Part shown: positions 30,676-39,813 of the stretch, in pieces
Layout: the number at the start of each line of letters is the position of its first letter
Numbering within the stretch: position 1 is the stretch's first letter
DNA from: Strigamia acuminata
Taxonomy: Eukaryota > Arthropoda > Chilopoda > Geophilomorpha > Linotaeniidae
NCBI GenBank assembly: GCA_949358305.1
Contig: OX442315.1
Coordinates: 8,086,427 to 8,150,426 of the forward strand
Direction of reading: 5' to 3'
Length of the DNA stretch: 64,000 nt
Translations under genes and position numbers: made by a program
Notes under the pieces: model-generated
What the model saw: the letters and a program-made list of their open reading frames with translations, nothing else
The model's database searches: none
What the model was told of the DNA's origin: nothing

Positions 30676-30809
30676 ATACGTACGACGTGTCCTGATTGGT
30701 CAGCTGTTACTGACCAGTCGTATATATGTTACCTGTTTTCATTTGAATAAACACTTGTTAGTTAACCATTGAACTGATCAGTCATTCATTCGTCATTCCT
30801 GATAACACA
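30676..30809 (+). repeat. Right part of the split 5' LTR of Gypsy-2
   Basis: Matches the 3' part of the whole LTR at 34848-35013. The left 36 bp are at 18878-18913. ATAC is present on both sides of the nested element. Confidence 0.93.
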
Positions 30810-30868
30810 TGGTGGCAGCGGTTAAACCGACTTAAATAACTCAAATTATTCGTAGAATTCTTGCTACG

Positions 30869-33800
30869 ATGACAACTATGGCACACGCCACTCCTTTTCC
30901 CGAGCCATTCGACTTTTCGACCGCATCCGATTGGCCGCAATGGAAAAAGAGGTTCGTACGATTTTTAAACTTCTCGGGACTCCGCGAGAAATCTGACGAA
31001 GACAAGATCGACGGATTGTTATACTGCATGGGTAGGAAAGCGGAGGACATTCTAACAAAAGCGAATTTGACTCCGAAACAATTAAAAAAGTTCGATTCCG
31101 TCATCGCCGCGTTCGATGGATTGTTTATCGCGAAGAAAAACCTTATCTTCGAAAGGGCGCGTTTTAACCAGCGGGTCCAGCAAGAAAACGAACCGGTGGA
31201 CGATTTCATCACCGCGTTATACGCAATGGCCGACATTTGCGAATTGGATAAATTGACCAGCAAAAACATCCGTGAGACACTGATCTGCGATCGTATCGTC
31301 GTTGGCATGCGGAATCGTCAATTATGCGAAAAATTACAATTGGTGGAAGATTTGACGCTGGCGAAAGCAATTAATACGGTTCGGATGAACGAACAAGTTC
31401 GACGACAACAAGGAGAACTACAACCATCGTTCGACGTCAAATCGGAGGTCAAAACCGAAGTGGGACGCGTTCACCAACCGGAGAAAAAACACCAAGGAAA
31501 AACAGCGCGACCGACTTCGAAAACAAAAGACAACAGCGGACCGTGCGGAAACTGCGGATACGATACGCATTTTACACCCAAATGCCCTGCTATCGCGTCG
31601 AAATGTGCGAATTGTAAAAGGGTGGGACATTATTCACGTATGTGCCGATCAAACAAATCAGCGACGGTTGAGATTATACACGCGGACGACGAAACGCCTG
31701 AATATCATTTTTTGGGGCACATTTCGACCAAAAAACCAGTACAAAGAACAACTCGATGGAACGTTTCTGCCGAGATAAGAAACGTGCGGTTATCATTTCG
31801 GGCCGACACTGGAGCGGACGTCACGTGTATTTCACTTGAAACTTTTAACGATTATTTTTCAGCGATCACATTACGTAAACCCGAGAGACGATTGAAAGGC
31901 GCGGATCAAAATGCTTTAGAAACGGTTGGAAGTTTCTGGGACGACATTTTATATCGGGGAAAAACGAAATTAACGGAGATATTTGTGGTCAAAAACCTCG
32001 GCCGACCATTATTGGACGGCGACACATGTGAGGATTTAGGGATCGTGAAACGCGTACAACACGTAAAAACGACGGAGACAAGTCACACTTCAGTACGACC
32101 GGAAATCGAATATCCTGAACTTTTCCAGGGTCTTGGACGTGTCAAAATCCCGTACAAAATTCGATTACGAGATGGAGCGATTCCGCATGCTTTGACCACA
32201 CCGCGTCGTGCCCCGATTCCGAAATTGAACGAGATTAAGAAAAATGTGGATAAAATGTTACTGTTGGGCGTTATTGTACCAGTGGACGAACCAACCGATT
32301 GGTGTTCTGGCCTCGTTACAGTTCCGAAACCAGATGGGACCATCCGCATGTGCGTCGACTACGTCCCACTCAATGTTTACATCAAACGCGAAATTTTTCC
32401 GATGCCAAACACAGAGAATTTATTCGGACGCCTGGGAAAAGCGAAATATTTTTCGAAATTAGATGCGAATCATGGATTTTGGCAATGCGAGTTGGACAAA
32501 GAATCCCAACTCCTCACCACGTTTATAACGCCATTCGGACGTTTTAAGTTTACTCGTTTACCATTCGGGATCACGGCAGCTCCAGAAGCTTTTCAAAAAC
32601 GGATGACAGAGATTCTTGAGGGACTGATGGGTGTCCAATGTAACGTCGACGACATTTTAGTTTACGGAGACACGATCGAAGAACACGACGAACGATTGCG
32701 GGCTGTTTTAAAACGATTATTTGAGAAAAATGTAACGATGAACAAAGAAAAATGCGTTTTCGGCGTAACGAGCATTAAATTTTTGGGCCATGTTATCGAT
32801 TCCAATGGAGTACACATCGACGAAGATCGAATCGAGGCAATAGCAAAAATGGCCGCACCGCAGAACAAATCGGAACTTCGTAGTTTTCTTGGCACGATTA
32901 ATTACTTGGGACGTTTCATCCCACATTTAGCTACGGTAGCTCATCCGCTGAACGAATTATTACGAGAGAAAAACGAATACTTGTGGAGCCCGATACAAAA
33001 CGAGGCGTTTGTGAAATTAAAACTCGCACTATCGGCTAAACCTGTCCTTGCGTGGTTCGATCCAAAGAGAGAAACCGTAATCTCTTCCGACGCATCCAGT
33101 TACGGAGTTGGAGCTGTTTTGAAACAAAAACAGGATAGCGGCGAATTTCGACCGATTGCATACGCGGCAAAAACATTTACATCAGCTCAAACGAATTGGG
33201 CACAAATTGATAAGGAGGGGTACGCGCTCACTTGGGCGTGCGACCGCTTCCAAGATTTCATTACAGGTATTCCTATTCGATTAGAGACCGATCACAAGCC
33301 GCTCGTCCCGATCTTTATGACGAAACCACTGGACGAATTAACTCCGAAACTCCAGAGGATGCGCTTACGGTTACAGCGTCATGCTTATACGGTAGTTCAT
33401 ATTGCGGGAAAAGATTTAGGGCTAGCCGATACTCTCTCTCGCCGACCAATCGAAAGAACTGGAGACGATTACGATTTGGATCAAGAAATTGTCGCTTACG
33501 TACGTTTGGTGGCCGAGTCGTTTCCAACCACGGACGAACGACTGCAGCAGATTGTGAAAGCACAACGGGACGACGAAATTTGCAAACATTTGATCCAATT
33601 TTCACGACATTGTTGGCCGCCGAAAAACGAAGTTCCTCCGCTACTTAAAGATTACTGGCAACATCGAACGGATCTGACAGTCGACGAGGGAATTTTACTC
33701 AAAGCATCTCGTATTGTAATTCCGCCAGCTCTTCAGAAGGAAACATTGGCAAAAATTCACGGTGCCCATCTCGGAATAACCAAATGCAGAGCATTGGCAA

Positions 33801-34819
33801 AACAATCTGTTTGGTGGCCTGGTTTGTCAACACAACTTGAAAAATTAGTTAAGAATTGTCCGGAATGCATCAAAGAGACGATAAATCGACACGAGCCATT
33901 AATGCCATCCGAATTCCCGAAACGGCCATGGCAAAAGATTGCGATGGATTTGTTTAAACTCGAAAACAAATGGTACCTCCTCGTCACCGATTATTTCTCG
34001 CGATTTCCATTTATTTACCCAATGTCAAGTCTTCACGAGCGGACAACAATAACACATTTAAAATCTTTATTCTCAGAGCAAGGATCACCGGAAATTGTTT
34101 ACAGCGACAACGGGACACACTTTGGACCATTGTTAAACTCCGAATTTAGAGAATTTGCCAAAGAATGGAAGTTCACACACGTTACGAGCAGCCCCGGATT
34201 TCCTCAAAGTAACGGATTTGTCGAAGCTGCGGTAAAAATTATAAAACGGAGTTTAAAGAAAGCAGACGATGGATATCGGGCACTGCAATTATATCGCGCG
34301 ACTCCCCTCGCAAATGGATTCTCACCTGCCGAACTTCTAAATGCCATTCGAAATTTATCAGTCCCAGTCATCAGCTCAAAACTGATCCCAAAAACACCTG
34401 ACGAATCAATATTACTTCGAAAAGAAGAAGACAGACGGAACGCGCAAAAGAAAAATTACGATAAACATCACGGAGTCCGAGAATTAATCCCACTAAAAGT
34501 CGGTGAAGATGTCTGGATCACCGATTTGCGACGAGAAGGACGGATTAAACAACTCGATTCATCACCCAGATCGTACATCATTGAAACTGATAAACGAACA
34601 ATTCGACGGAACCGATTCCATTTATTACCACTTCCCAGCGTTACTCTGGAAACCGAGAATGAGGAGGCGATTCCCGAAGAAAAAGAAGAAGAACCAATTA
34701 ACACAGATCACTCAGCAGCTCCTAACAAAGAAGTCACTTGTCCTAGGGCTCCCACAGGATCTTCGTACGTTACTAGATCAGGCAGAGGAGTAAAGCAACC
34801 GAATCGTTTGAATTTATGA
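30869..34819 (+). CDS. gag-pol: Gypsy-2 Gag-Pol polyprotein (Mag-like)
   Basis: Single intact frame of 1316 residues from ATG 30869. Gag opens PFPEPFDFSTASDWPQWKK, a Mag-type start. Two zinc knuckles follow: CGNCGYDTHFTPKC (about 224) and CANCKRVGHYSRMC (about 246). Protease RADTGADVTCIS is near 312; RT has CVDYVPLN (about 494), LPFGITAAPEAFQK and NVDDILVYG (about 591), the usual Y of YVDD being N; RNase H SSDASSYG (about 738); integrase HGAHLGITKC with CPEC, MDLFKLENKW, YSDNGTHFG (about 1077) and the Glu in SNGFVEAAVK. One fused Gag-Pol frame is usual for this clade. Its own promoter (5' LTR) is now disrupted by Gypsy-1, so it is probably silenced or driven by a neighbour. Confidence 0.93.
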   Translation: MTTMAHATPFPEPFDFSTASDWPQWKKRFVRFLNFSGLREKSDEDKIDGLLYCMGRKAEDILTKANLTPKQLKKFDSVIAAFDGLFIAKKNLIFERARFNQRVQQENEPVDDFITALYAMADICELDKLTSKNIRETLICDRIVVGMRNRQLCEKLQLVEDLTLAKAINTVRMNEQVRRQQGELQPSFDVKSEVKTEVGRVHQPEKKHQGKTARPTSKTKDNSGPCGNCGYDTHFTPKCPAIASKCANCKRVGHYSRMCRSNKSATVEIIHADDETPEYHFLGHISTKKPVQRTTRWNVSAEIRNVRLSFRADTGADVTCISLETFNDYFSAITLRKPERRLKGADQNALETVGSFWDDILYRGKTKLTEIFVVKNLGRPLLDGDTCEDLGIVKRVQHVKTTETSHTSVRPEIEYPELFQGLGRVKIPYKIRLRDGAIPHALTTPRRAPIPKLNEIKKNVDKMLLLGVIVPVDEPTDWCSGLVTVPKPDGTIRMCVDYVPLNVYIKREIFPMPNTENLFGRLGKAKYFSKLDANHGFWQCELDKESQLLTTFITPFGRFKFTRLPFGITAAPEAFQKRMTEILEGLMGVQCNVDDILVYGDTIEEHDERLRAVLKRLFEKNVTMNKEKCVFGVTSIKFLGHVIDSNGVHIDEDRIEAIAKMAAPQNKSELRSFLGTINYLGRFIPHLATVAHPLNELLREKNEYLWSPIQNEAFVKLKLALSAKPVLAWFDPKRETVISSDASSYGVGAVLKQKQDSGEFRPIAYAAKTFTSAQTNWAQIDKEGYALTWACDRFQDFITGIPIRLETDHKPLVPIFMTKPLDELTPKLQRMRLRLQRHAYTVVHIAGKDLGLADTLSRRPIERTGDDYDLDQEIVAYVRLVAESFPTTDERLQQIVKAQRDDEICKHLIQFSRHCWPPKNEVPPLLKDYWQHRTDLTVDEGILLKASRIVIPPALQKETLAKIHGAHLGITKCRALAKQSVWWPGLSTQLEKLVKNCPECIKETINRHEPLMPSEFPKRPWQKIAMDLFKLENKWYLLVTDYFSRFPFIYPMSSLHERTTITHLKSLFSEQGSPEIVYSDNGTHFGPLLNSEFREFAKEWKFTHVTSSPGFPQSNGFVEAAVKIIKRSLKKADDGYRALQLYRATPLANGFSPAELLNAIRNLSVPVISSKLIPKTPDESILLRKEEDRRNAQKKNYDKHHGVRELIPLKVGEDVWITDLRREGRIKQLDSSPRSYIIETDKRTIRRNRFHLLPLPSVTLETENEEAIPEEKEEEPINTDHSAAPNKEVTCPRAPTGSSYVTRSGRGVKQPNRLNL

Positions 34820-34847
34820 GAAAAAAAAAAGAGCTTAAAAGGGGAAA

Positions 34848-35013
34848 TGTGTAATTGGCTAGTGTTACGTACGTCGTACATACGTACGACGTGTCCTGAT
34901 TGGTCAGCTGTTACTGACCAGTCGTATATATGTTACCTGTTTTCATTTGAATAAACACTTGTTAGTTAACCATTGAACTGATCAGTCATTCATTCGTCAT
35001 TCCTGATAACACA
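34848..35013 (+). repeat. 3' LTR of Gypsy-2
   Basis: 166 bp, preceded by an A/G-rich tract (about 34820-34847) that would prime plus-strand synthesis. The palindrome acgtcgtac-atac-gtacgacgt at about 34870-34892 is intact here and shows the empty target of Gypsy-1. Confidence 0.93.
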
Positions 35014-35018
35014 GGCGT

Positions 35019-35367
35019 TCAAAAAAGGACGTAAATAAAAGGGGGTTCGGAGGTGACGCCATGTTTGCCCAGTATGTTAAATGGGAAAGTCTGTTTGGGT
35101 AATTGGGACAGGAAGTGTATTTTGCATATCTTGTTTTTTGAATAAATGATCACTGCTTTCAATGTAACACTGGCGTACCCGAATAAAACTATTTTTGATT
35201 GAAAACTGGTTGAAAACTGTCTAAACTAAATGCATTCTGACTCTGTTAAAGATTTGTGTGCTATCCGTAACCTTTCCTGCAGCACCCACAATGCGTGCAA
35301 CCAGGTCCTCTACAGATAAAACTATTACAGAGTATAAAATTATCTGAACACGCTGTTTGTAGTCGAC
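35019..35367. other. Right half of repeat R2 and upstream region of an LRR fragment
   Basis: ggaggtgacgccatgtttgcc near 35049-35069 matches R2 copies at 16130 and 54910; Gypsy-2 inserted inside this R2 copy. The rest has no gene. The last 30 bases resemble the leader of the 38170 gene (gtttgtagtcgacatgccg). Confidence 0.45.
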
Positions 35368-35556
35368 ATGCCGTACAGGAAATCATCTTCAACTCTTGAA
35401 GAAATTTGTTTGCGTACGATAACCAATAATTTCGGTGCGATTTCGTATAAATTAGCGGAACAATCACTCACCTTTCTTGATATAATATACGAACGTATGT
35501 GTCGGCAATTTTCGTCCACCGATCGATGTTTAGCGGTTGGAGATCAGTTCAATTAA
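35368..35556 (+). pseudogene. N-terminal fragment of a BC-box/LRR gene
   Basis: Encodes MPYRKSSSTLEEICL with the BC-box, then the P33/F-type pattern and IIYERMCRQF, and loses family sequence after about 57 codons, next to the Mutator-like element. A C-terminal fragment lies on the other side (37080-37310), but the roughly 250 residues between are absent. Confidence 0.8.
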
Positions 35557-35580
35557 ATTAAATTTGGCAAGCGTTATTTC

Positions 35581-37079
35581 GGCAGAAATTCTGCCGAAAT
35601 AACCACGGGTTAAAACGGCAGAAATTCTGCCAAAATAACCACGGGTTAAAATGGCAGAAATTTTGCCGAAATAACCACGGGTTAAAACGGCAGAATTTCT
35701 GTAGGTTCCACAGAAAGATGTAAATTCCTGGAAGGCTTGGAAGGCTTGGAAGGCTTGGTAATTTTTCTAACAACACAGCCCGAAAAGTCTTTAGGATTGT
35801 CTAGCCACGTTTCGAGTCTTGAGCGATTTGGAATTAATGTCGCTTCAAATAATTCAACGTCTACAAATTTCCTCACAGCAAAAATATGTTTACAGGGCAG
35901 TCTGTGCATTTGATGAAAACTGCAGTCACACGTTGATACTGAAGCTATTCTGAAATGAGATTGAACTAAAAACATTACCGAATACTTACCTAACTGTCCA
36001 TCTGTGACCGTACTTTCATTATCCATAAAAGAACGAAGCTGTTCAATAATTAGGTTTGCAACATTTTTTGGAGCACATTCGTAGACTTTAGAAATCGAAT
36101 TATCAATCGAACTGTCCCCTGTAGTCGTGCGAAATTGTTTCTTAATCCGCGTATAAAATTTGGCATGGTCGTGTATTCCATCTATGCTTGTCAGAAAAGT
36201 ACGAAATGCCTTGTAAAAGTCATGCAGTTTGGAATTTCGCTTGACGATTCCCTTGATTTTTTGATTTAGACATTCTAGTCTGTTATTAGTCGTATCCCCT
36301 AAATTAAAGTGCGTGTATCTGTGACACAAGACCCACATGTGTTTAATAGGCGCCCAGTTTGTTTCGTAGTATTCTTTCAACTTGGGATGATCACATAAAA
36401 CGCTCCGATAAAATTCACTCTCCAATTCCAACAACGCTTCTTCAGTCTTGCAATACGCCATTTTCTGAAAAAGTTCTTTCGCCACAACATCAGCGTCAGC
36501 CGGCATACGCAGTTCCCCGATTCGCTTTCTCACAGCTTTTAACACGTGAAATAAACAAATTTCGATATGTGCATTCGGCATTCGGGAACGTTTCTTTCAG
36601 CACAACGATCTCGGTCATGTCCTTATCAACCATCACAGTTTCGATTAAATCACTACTTACGTTTTCTTTCTCGAAAGTATTCATGAAATTTTGTATAGTT
36701 GGTTTGGTTGCCACGTGAAGTTTGGAGATTTATATACCTCAATAATGTCACGTTTCATGTACAGTACATAAGAGGTCAATCGCCCAATCAGTGTCGAGTT
36801 GACCAATATATTCCAAAAATAGAAAATCTATACTAATTTCCGATTATGATCAACATCCCTATTGGATGTTGCGCTCTGCAGGTATGCAGATCGTGTAGGT
36901 GCTATGCAGCGAAGTAAATACAAGTTTATTAATGTTTTAATGAACAGATAAAAATAATTATATGTGTTCGGAATTTACATCTTTCTGTGGAACCTACAGA
37001 AATTCTGCCGTTTTAACCCGTGGTTATTTCGGCAGAATTTCTGCCGTTTTAACCCGTGGTTATTTCGGCAGAATTTCTT
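35581..37079 (-). mobile_element. Decayed Mutator-like DNA transposon (MULE-1) with tandem-repeat ends
   Basis: Each end is an inverted array of a 36-bp unit (ggcagaaattctgccgaaat then aaccacgggttaaaac): about three units on the left (35581-35688), about two on the right (36998-37079). Beyond the units the inverted repeat continues for roughly 43 bp (gtaggttccacagaaagatg). Inside is a SWIM-type transposase pseudogene. No target duplication was found, perhaps because the flanks have been rearranged. It sits between two pieces of LRR genes. Confidence 0.75.
35682..36714 (-). pseudogene. Mutator-like transposase fragment with SWIM zinc finger
   Basis: The first frame (36714 to about 36585) reads VMVDKDMTEIVVLKETFPNA and shifts into a second frame (about 36581-35682) beginning NAHIEICLFHVLKAVRKR, the MULE catalytic-domain pattern. 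The SWIM finger CDCSFHQMHRLPCKH lies near 35890-35945. The N-terminal third of a normal transposase is missing and one frameshift remains. The C-terminal codons (NLHLSVEPTEILPF) lie inside the left inverted repeat. Confidence 0.8.
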
Positions 37080-37310
37080 ACTGACAATGTGATTCTAGAT
37101 CTGGCCGCATCGAATGGCTTTAAACATCTCAAAGTTTTGAAGTTAATTCGTTGCCATTCGGTTAGTTTAACCTCGATGATAAGATTGATAGAAATGCATA
37201 GTCCGTTGGAAAAGTTTTACTTGAGAAATTGTCGTAATTTTGACCGATTCGCTCGTACAGAAATTAAAAGTTATGCGAAAATTCACAACTTGCATTTGAA
37301 GTTCCATTAA
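37080..37310 (+). pseudogene. C-terminal fragment of a BC-box/LRR gene
   Basis: Starts directly at the right edge of MULE-1 and encodes LTDNVILDLAASNGFKHLKV to IHNLHLKFH. Closest to the C-terminus of the 14764 gene, whereas the left fragment (35368) resembles the 38170 subgroup. The two are unlikely to be halves of one original gene. Confidence 0.75.
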
Positions 37311-37446
37311 ATTTCCACTTATGGTCATTTATTTTAGGCCAACACACAATTTTGCAAATCACACAATTTTTGTTTCCATTTCGGTATTTTTCAAACATCT
37401 TTTTTATAAACAATAAACTTTAATATTTTAACAAAAGCAACTTTTT

Positions 37447-37540
37447 ATTTATCTAATTCACCTTTCAACACTCCGAAATCAGCCGACACAGCTTGTAAAC
37501 ACAATTCTTCTAGAGACGGAGCTGATTTCTTGCACGGCAT
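37447..37540 (-). pseudogene. N-terminal fragment of a BC-box/LRR gene
   Basis: Start at 37540 encodes MPCKKSAPSLEELCL (BC-box kept) and ends in a stop after about 30 codons. It resembles the 42356 gene start (MPCKKSAPSL). Confidence 0.7.
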
Positions 37541-37597
37541 GTCGACAAAAACTGAATGAATGAAGGGCCACGCTGTTAAATTAGATGAATAAGTGAC

Positions 37598-37710
37598 CAA
37601 AATATTCCTTCATTCCGGATTGAAATCACTCAAAAATTTTAACTTGTTTGATATGTCGATGGATCTTTTATTGCTCGACACACAGAGAATGGATTTTGTT
37701 GATTTTACAA
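37598..37710 (+). pseudogene. Internal fragment of a BC-box/LRR gene
   Basis: Encodes about 35 residues (IFLHSGLKSLKNF, then FDMSMDLLLLD) matching residues about 63-97 of the 42535 gene. No N- or C-terminal continuation. Confidence 0.6.
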
Positions 37711-37836
37711 CAAATTTAAATAATGGTTTCTACTAATTTACGAAATAAATCGAATGACTGAATGAATGAGTTGGGAAAAACAAGTTTATGTTTGTTAAAA
37801 AATATATTGTGTAGTTTTATTATTTAGTATAAACAT

Positions 37837-38058
37837 TTAAAGCGTAAAATAGTGTTGATTCTCCAAATCCACGCTGTTGCTTTTCACAAACCTTTTAATT
37901 ACTTCATAAGCGGCATCGCCAATATTACGCCAATTTTTGCACTTGAGCGTATTCAACGCATTTCTCGTTTCTAACAATTTCAAGATCGAGTCCAAACTAT
38001 TAGAAGAATATAATTCTAGAATTTTTAGATGGGGGAGTGCATTAGATTTGTAAATCAT
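37837..38058 (-). pseudogene. C-terminal fragment of a divergent LRR-family gene
   Basis: About 70 residues ending ENQHYFTL, with the LRR HLKILELYSSNSLDSILKLL and the family YEVIKRFVKSN near the end. It lacks the upstream parts. Confidence 0.6.
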
Positions 38059-38059
38059 C

Positions 38060-38169
38060 TTATTAAACTGGCCACTGGGGGCGCAGCAAATCCAAAAGAC
38101 GTGTGACCAACGACCTACATTTACAAACGTGCTTGAATTACCGTCATTCGATCGCTGTTTGTAGTCAAC
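38060..38169 (+). promoter_or_regulatory. Upstream cassette of the LRR family
   Basis: The core gccactgggggcgcagc is at 38071-38087, about 85-100 bp before the ATG, with gacgtgtgaccaacgac and tcattcgatcgctgttt blocks following. Nearly the same sequence precedes the gene at 48363. Confidence 0.5.
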
Positions 38170-39381
38170 ATGCCGTACAGGAAATCAGTTTCAACTCTTC
38201 AAGAATTTTGTTTGCAAACGATAACCAACAATTTCGATGCGATGTCGTGCAAATTAGCGGAACAACCACTCACCTTTCGCGGTATAATATACGAACGTAT
38301 GTGTCGCCAATTTCCGAACACCGGTCGATGTTTGCCGCCGGAATTATTTATTCATTCCGCCACCAAATCACTGAAGAATTTGTACATGTTCGATCTGCCC
38401 CTTGATTTTTTAATGGTCAGAATAGCCCGCCTTTGTGAAAACCTTGTGGATTTAAACATTGAACGATTCAATCCAGAAATTTGTCAACAACTTCTAACGA
38501 AAGTGTTGCCGCGTTTACCACTTCTTCAACGGTTGTCTTTGTGCGTAGAATGCACGGATCGACTCGTAGCGGCAATCGTTGACAATTGTCCGTTATTGAC
38601 GTATCTTTCTATTCATTCCGTCAGTTCAATTACGGATGCAGGATATCGTTTATTCGGCCGGTGCACGAATCTAACGTCTTTGACTATCTACTTTCCCTCA
38701 ATGACGGCCGAAAAGTGTTTAATCATTCTCGACGAATTGCCCCTTTTGAAGGAGTTTAGAAATCACTGCTGGCCCGCGCTATTTCGTCTTCTCAAACAAC
38801 GTTCAAGCACAACATTGCGCACGTATTTGTTGGAGGAAATTTCGCGCCAGATCAGATCTGTCACTCCGGACGACATCATGTTTTTGAAAGCCAGTTTTCC
38901 GAATTTACGACGTTTATGCGTTTGGCCTAGTTTTGAAGATGTGAGCTGTTTGTTGTCAATGTGCAGCATCAATGTCAACATAGTGCAACGATTAACCAGT
39001 CTAAGTTTGTGTTGTAGAGACACGGTCGTAATGGATCAAAATTTTCCTACTGAATTGCAATTGAAAATGCTTCTGCTGGAGTGTGAGAATTTAGAATCGT
39101 TCTCTATTGATAGTTGTAGTGCGTTCAATGACGATTTGGTTGTCGAGCTTGTCAAATTGAATTGTTTTAGGCATTTGAAAGTTTTGGAATTGTTTGATTG
39201 CGATTTGGTTGGTCTGTCGTCGATCGTGTGCTTGTTAGAAATGCGAAATCCGTTGGAGGCGTTGTTTCTCACCTACTGTGCTCGTATTGACCGGTCAGTT
39301 GGTGAAACAATTGAAAGTTATGTGAAAAAACGTAACTTGGATTTGAAGGTTATAGTTAAAAATGTTTACATACCGGTATGA
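38170..39381 (+). CDS. BC-box/LRR protein, putative cullin-ligase substrate receptor
   Basis: Intact 403-residue gene starting MPYRKSVSTLQEFC. BC-box T9-L10, C14, I18; P33, F36, I40. LRRs include LPLLQRLSLCVECTDRL and CTNLTSLTIYFPSMTAE; the middle segment is LDELPLLKEFRNHCWPALF with LKQRSSTTLRTYLLEE; C-terminal LRRs run to KKRNLDLKVIVKNVYIPV. Belongs to the SVSTLQEF subgroup with 46743-47939 and 48363. Conserved 3' flank with caataaag near 39448. No signal or membrane segment. The target is unknown; variable residues are concentrated in the LRRs by eye. Confidence 0.87.
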   Translation: MPYRKSVSTLQEFCLQTITNNFDAMSCKLAEQPLTFRGIIYERMCRQFPNTGRCLPPELFIHSATKSLKNLYMFDLPLDFLMVRIARLCENLVDLNIERFNPEICQQLLTKVLPRLPLLQRLSLCVECTDRLVAAIVDNCPLLTYLSIHSVSSITDAGYRLFGRCTNLTSLTIYFPSMTAEKCLIILDELPLLKEFRNHCWPALFRLLKQRSSTTLRTYLLEEISRQIRSVTPDDIMFLKASFPNLRRLCVWPSFEDVSCLLSMCSINVNIVQRLTSLSLCCRDTVVMDQNFPTELQLKMLLLECENLESFSIDSCSAFNDDLVVELVKLNCFRHLKVLELFDCDLVGLSSIVCLLEMRNPLEALFLTYCARIDRSVGETIESYVKKRNLDLKVIVKNVYIPV

Positions 39382-39813
39382 TATCGACCAATTCTTGTAC
39401 CTAATAACGTCGGTATGTATTCCAAATATTCTTTGCTTTTTGCCGACAATAAAGTTAAATATTAAAGGCAACTTTGGCGTGTAAAGTCATAAGTGACAAA
39501 ACCTTATTTTTTTAATTTTTTTAATTAAGAGCCCGGAACGACTCGACGCTAATTTAGTCTTTGAACTGTTTTTCTGTCTTCTGACTTAATTCAGATGATG
39601 GGATGAGTTAAGGAAAACAACTTTTCGTCTAAAACTTTATTTTCTTATACTTAAAAAATAAATGTTTAACACTCACGTCCGATTGGGAGCACTGAAAGAG
39701 CAAATAACGTATGACGTAATAAATATGTTGGTCTTACGGTTCTATCGGGTAGATAAACAAAAGGTTTGGTCGTTTTAATCCATTCAGTCGTGATTGTGAC
39801 TGTTTTCTTCAAC
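39382..39813. other. Spacer with 3' flank, short repeat and upstream sequence
   Basis: Contains the poly(A)-signal region of the gene before it, an R1-related piece (gagcccggaacgactcgacg, about 39527-39546), and an upstream cassette without a clear GGGGGCGC core (gggagcactgaaagagc near 39687). Confidence 0.4.

Larger units (their letters stand above)
18878..35013 (+). mobile_element. Gypsy-2 LTR retrotransposon (Mag-like), carrying a nested Gypsy-1
   Basis: Flanked by GGCGT target duplications (18873-18877 and 35014-35018). The LTRs are 166 bp, tgtgtaattgg to gataacaca. The 3' LTR is whole (34848-35013). The 5' LTR is split into 18878-18913 and 30680-30809 by Gypsy-1. The two LTR copies look identical by eye once the insertion is removed, which implies a recent insertion. 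An LTR inverted repeat (tggtcagctgttactgacca) and a TATA-like tatatat are present. The primer-binding region starts tggtggcagcgg at 30810; I could not assign a tRNA. Coding part: 30869-34819. Confidence 0.93.

Noticed and set aside
35581-35700. CRISPR-like array from the regularly repeated 36-bp unit
   Set aside because: The units are contiguous without spacers and recur inverted at the other end of a transposon.
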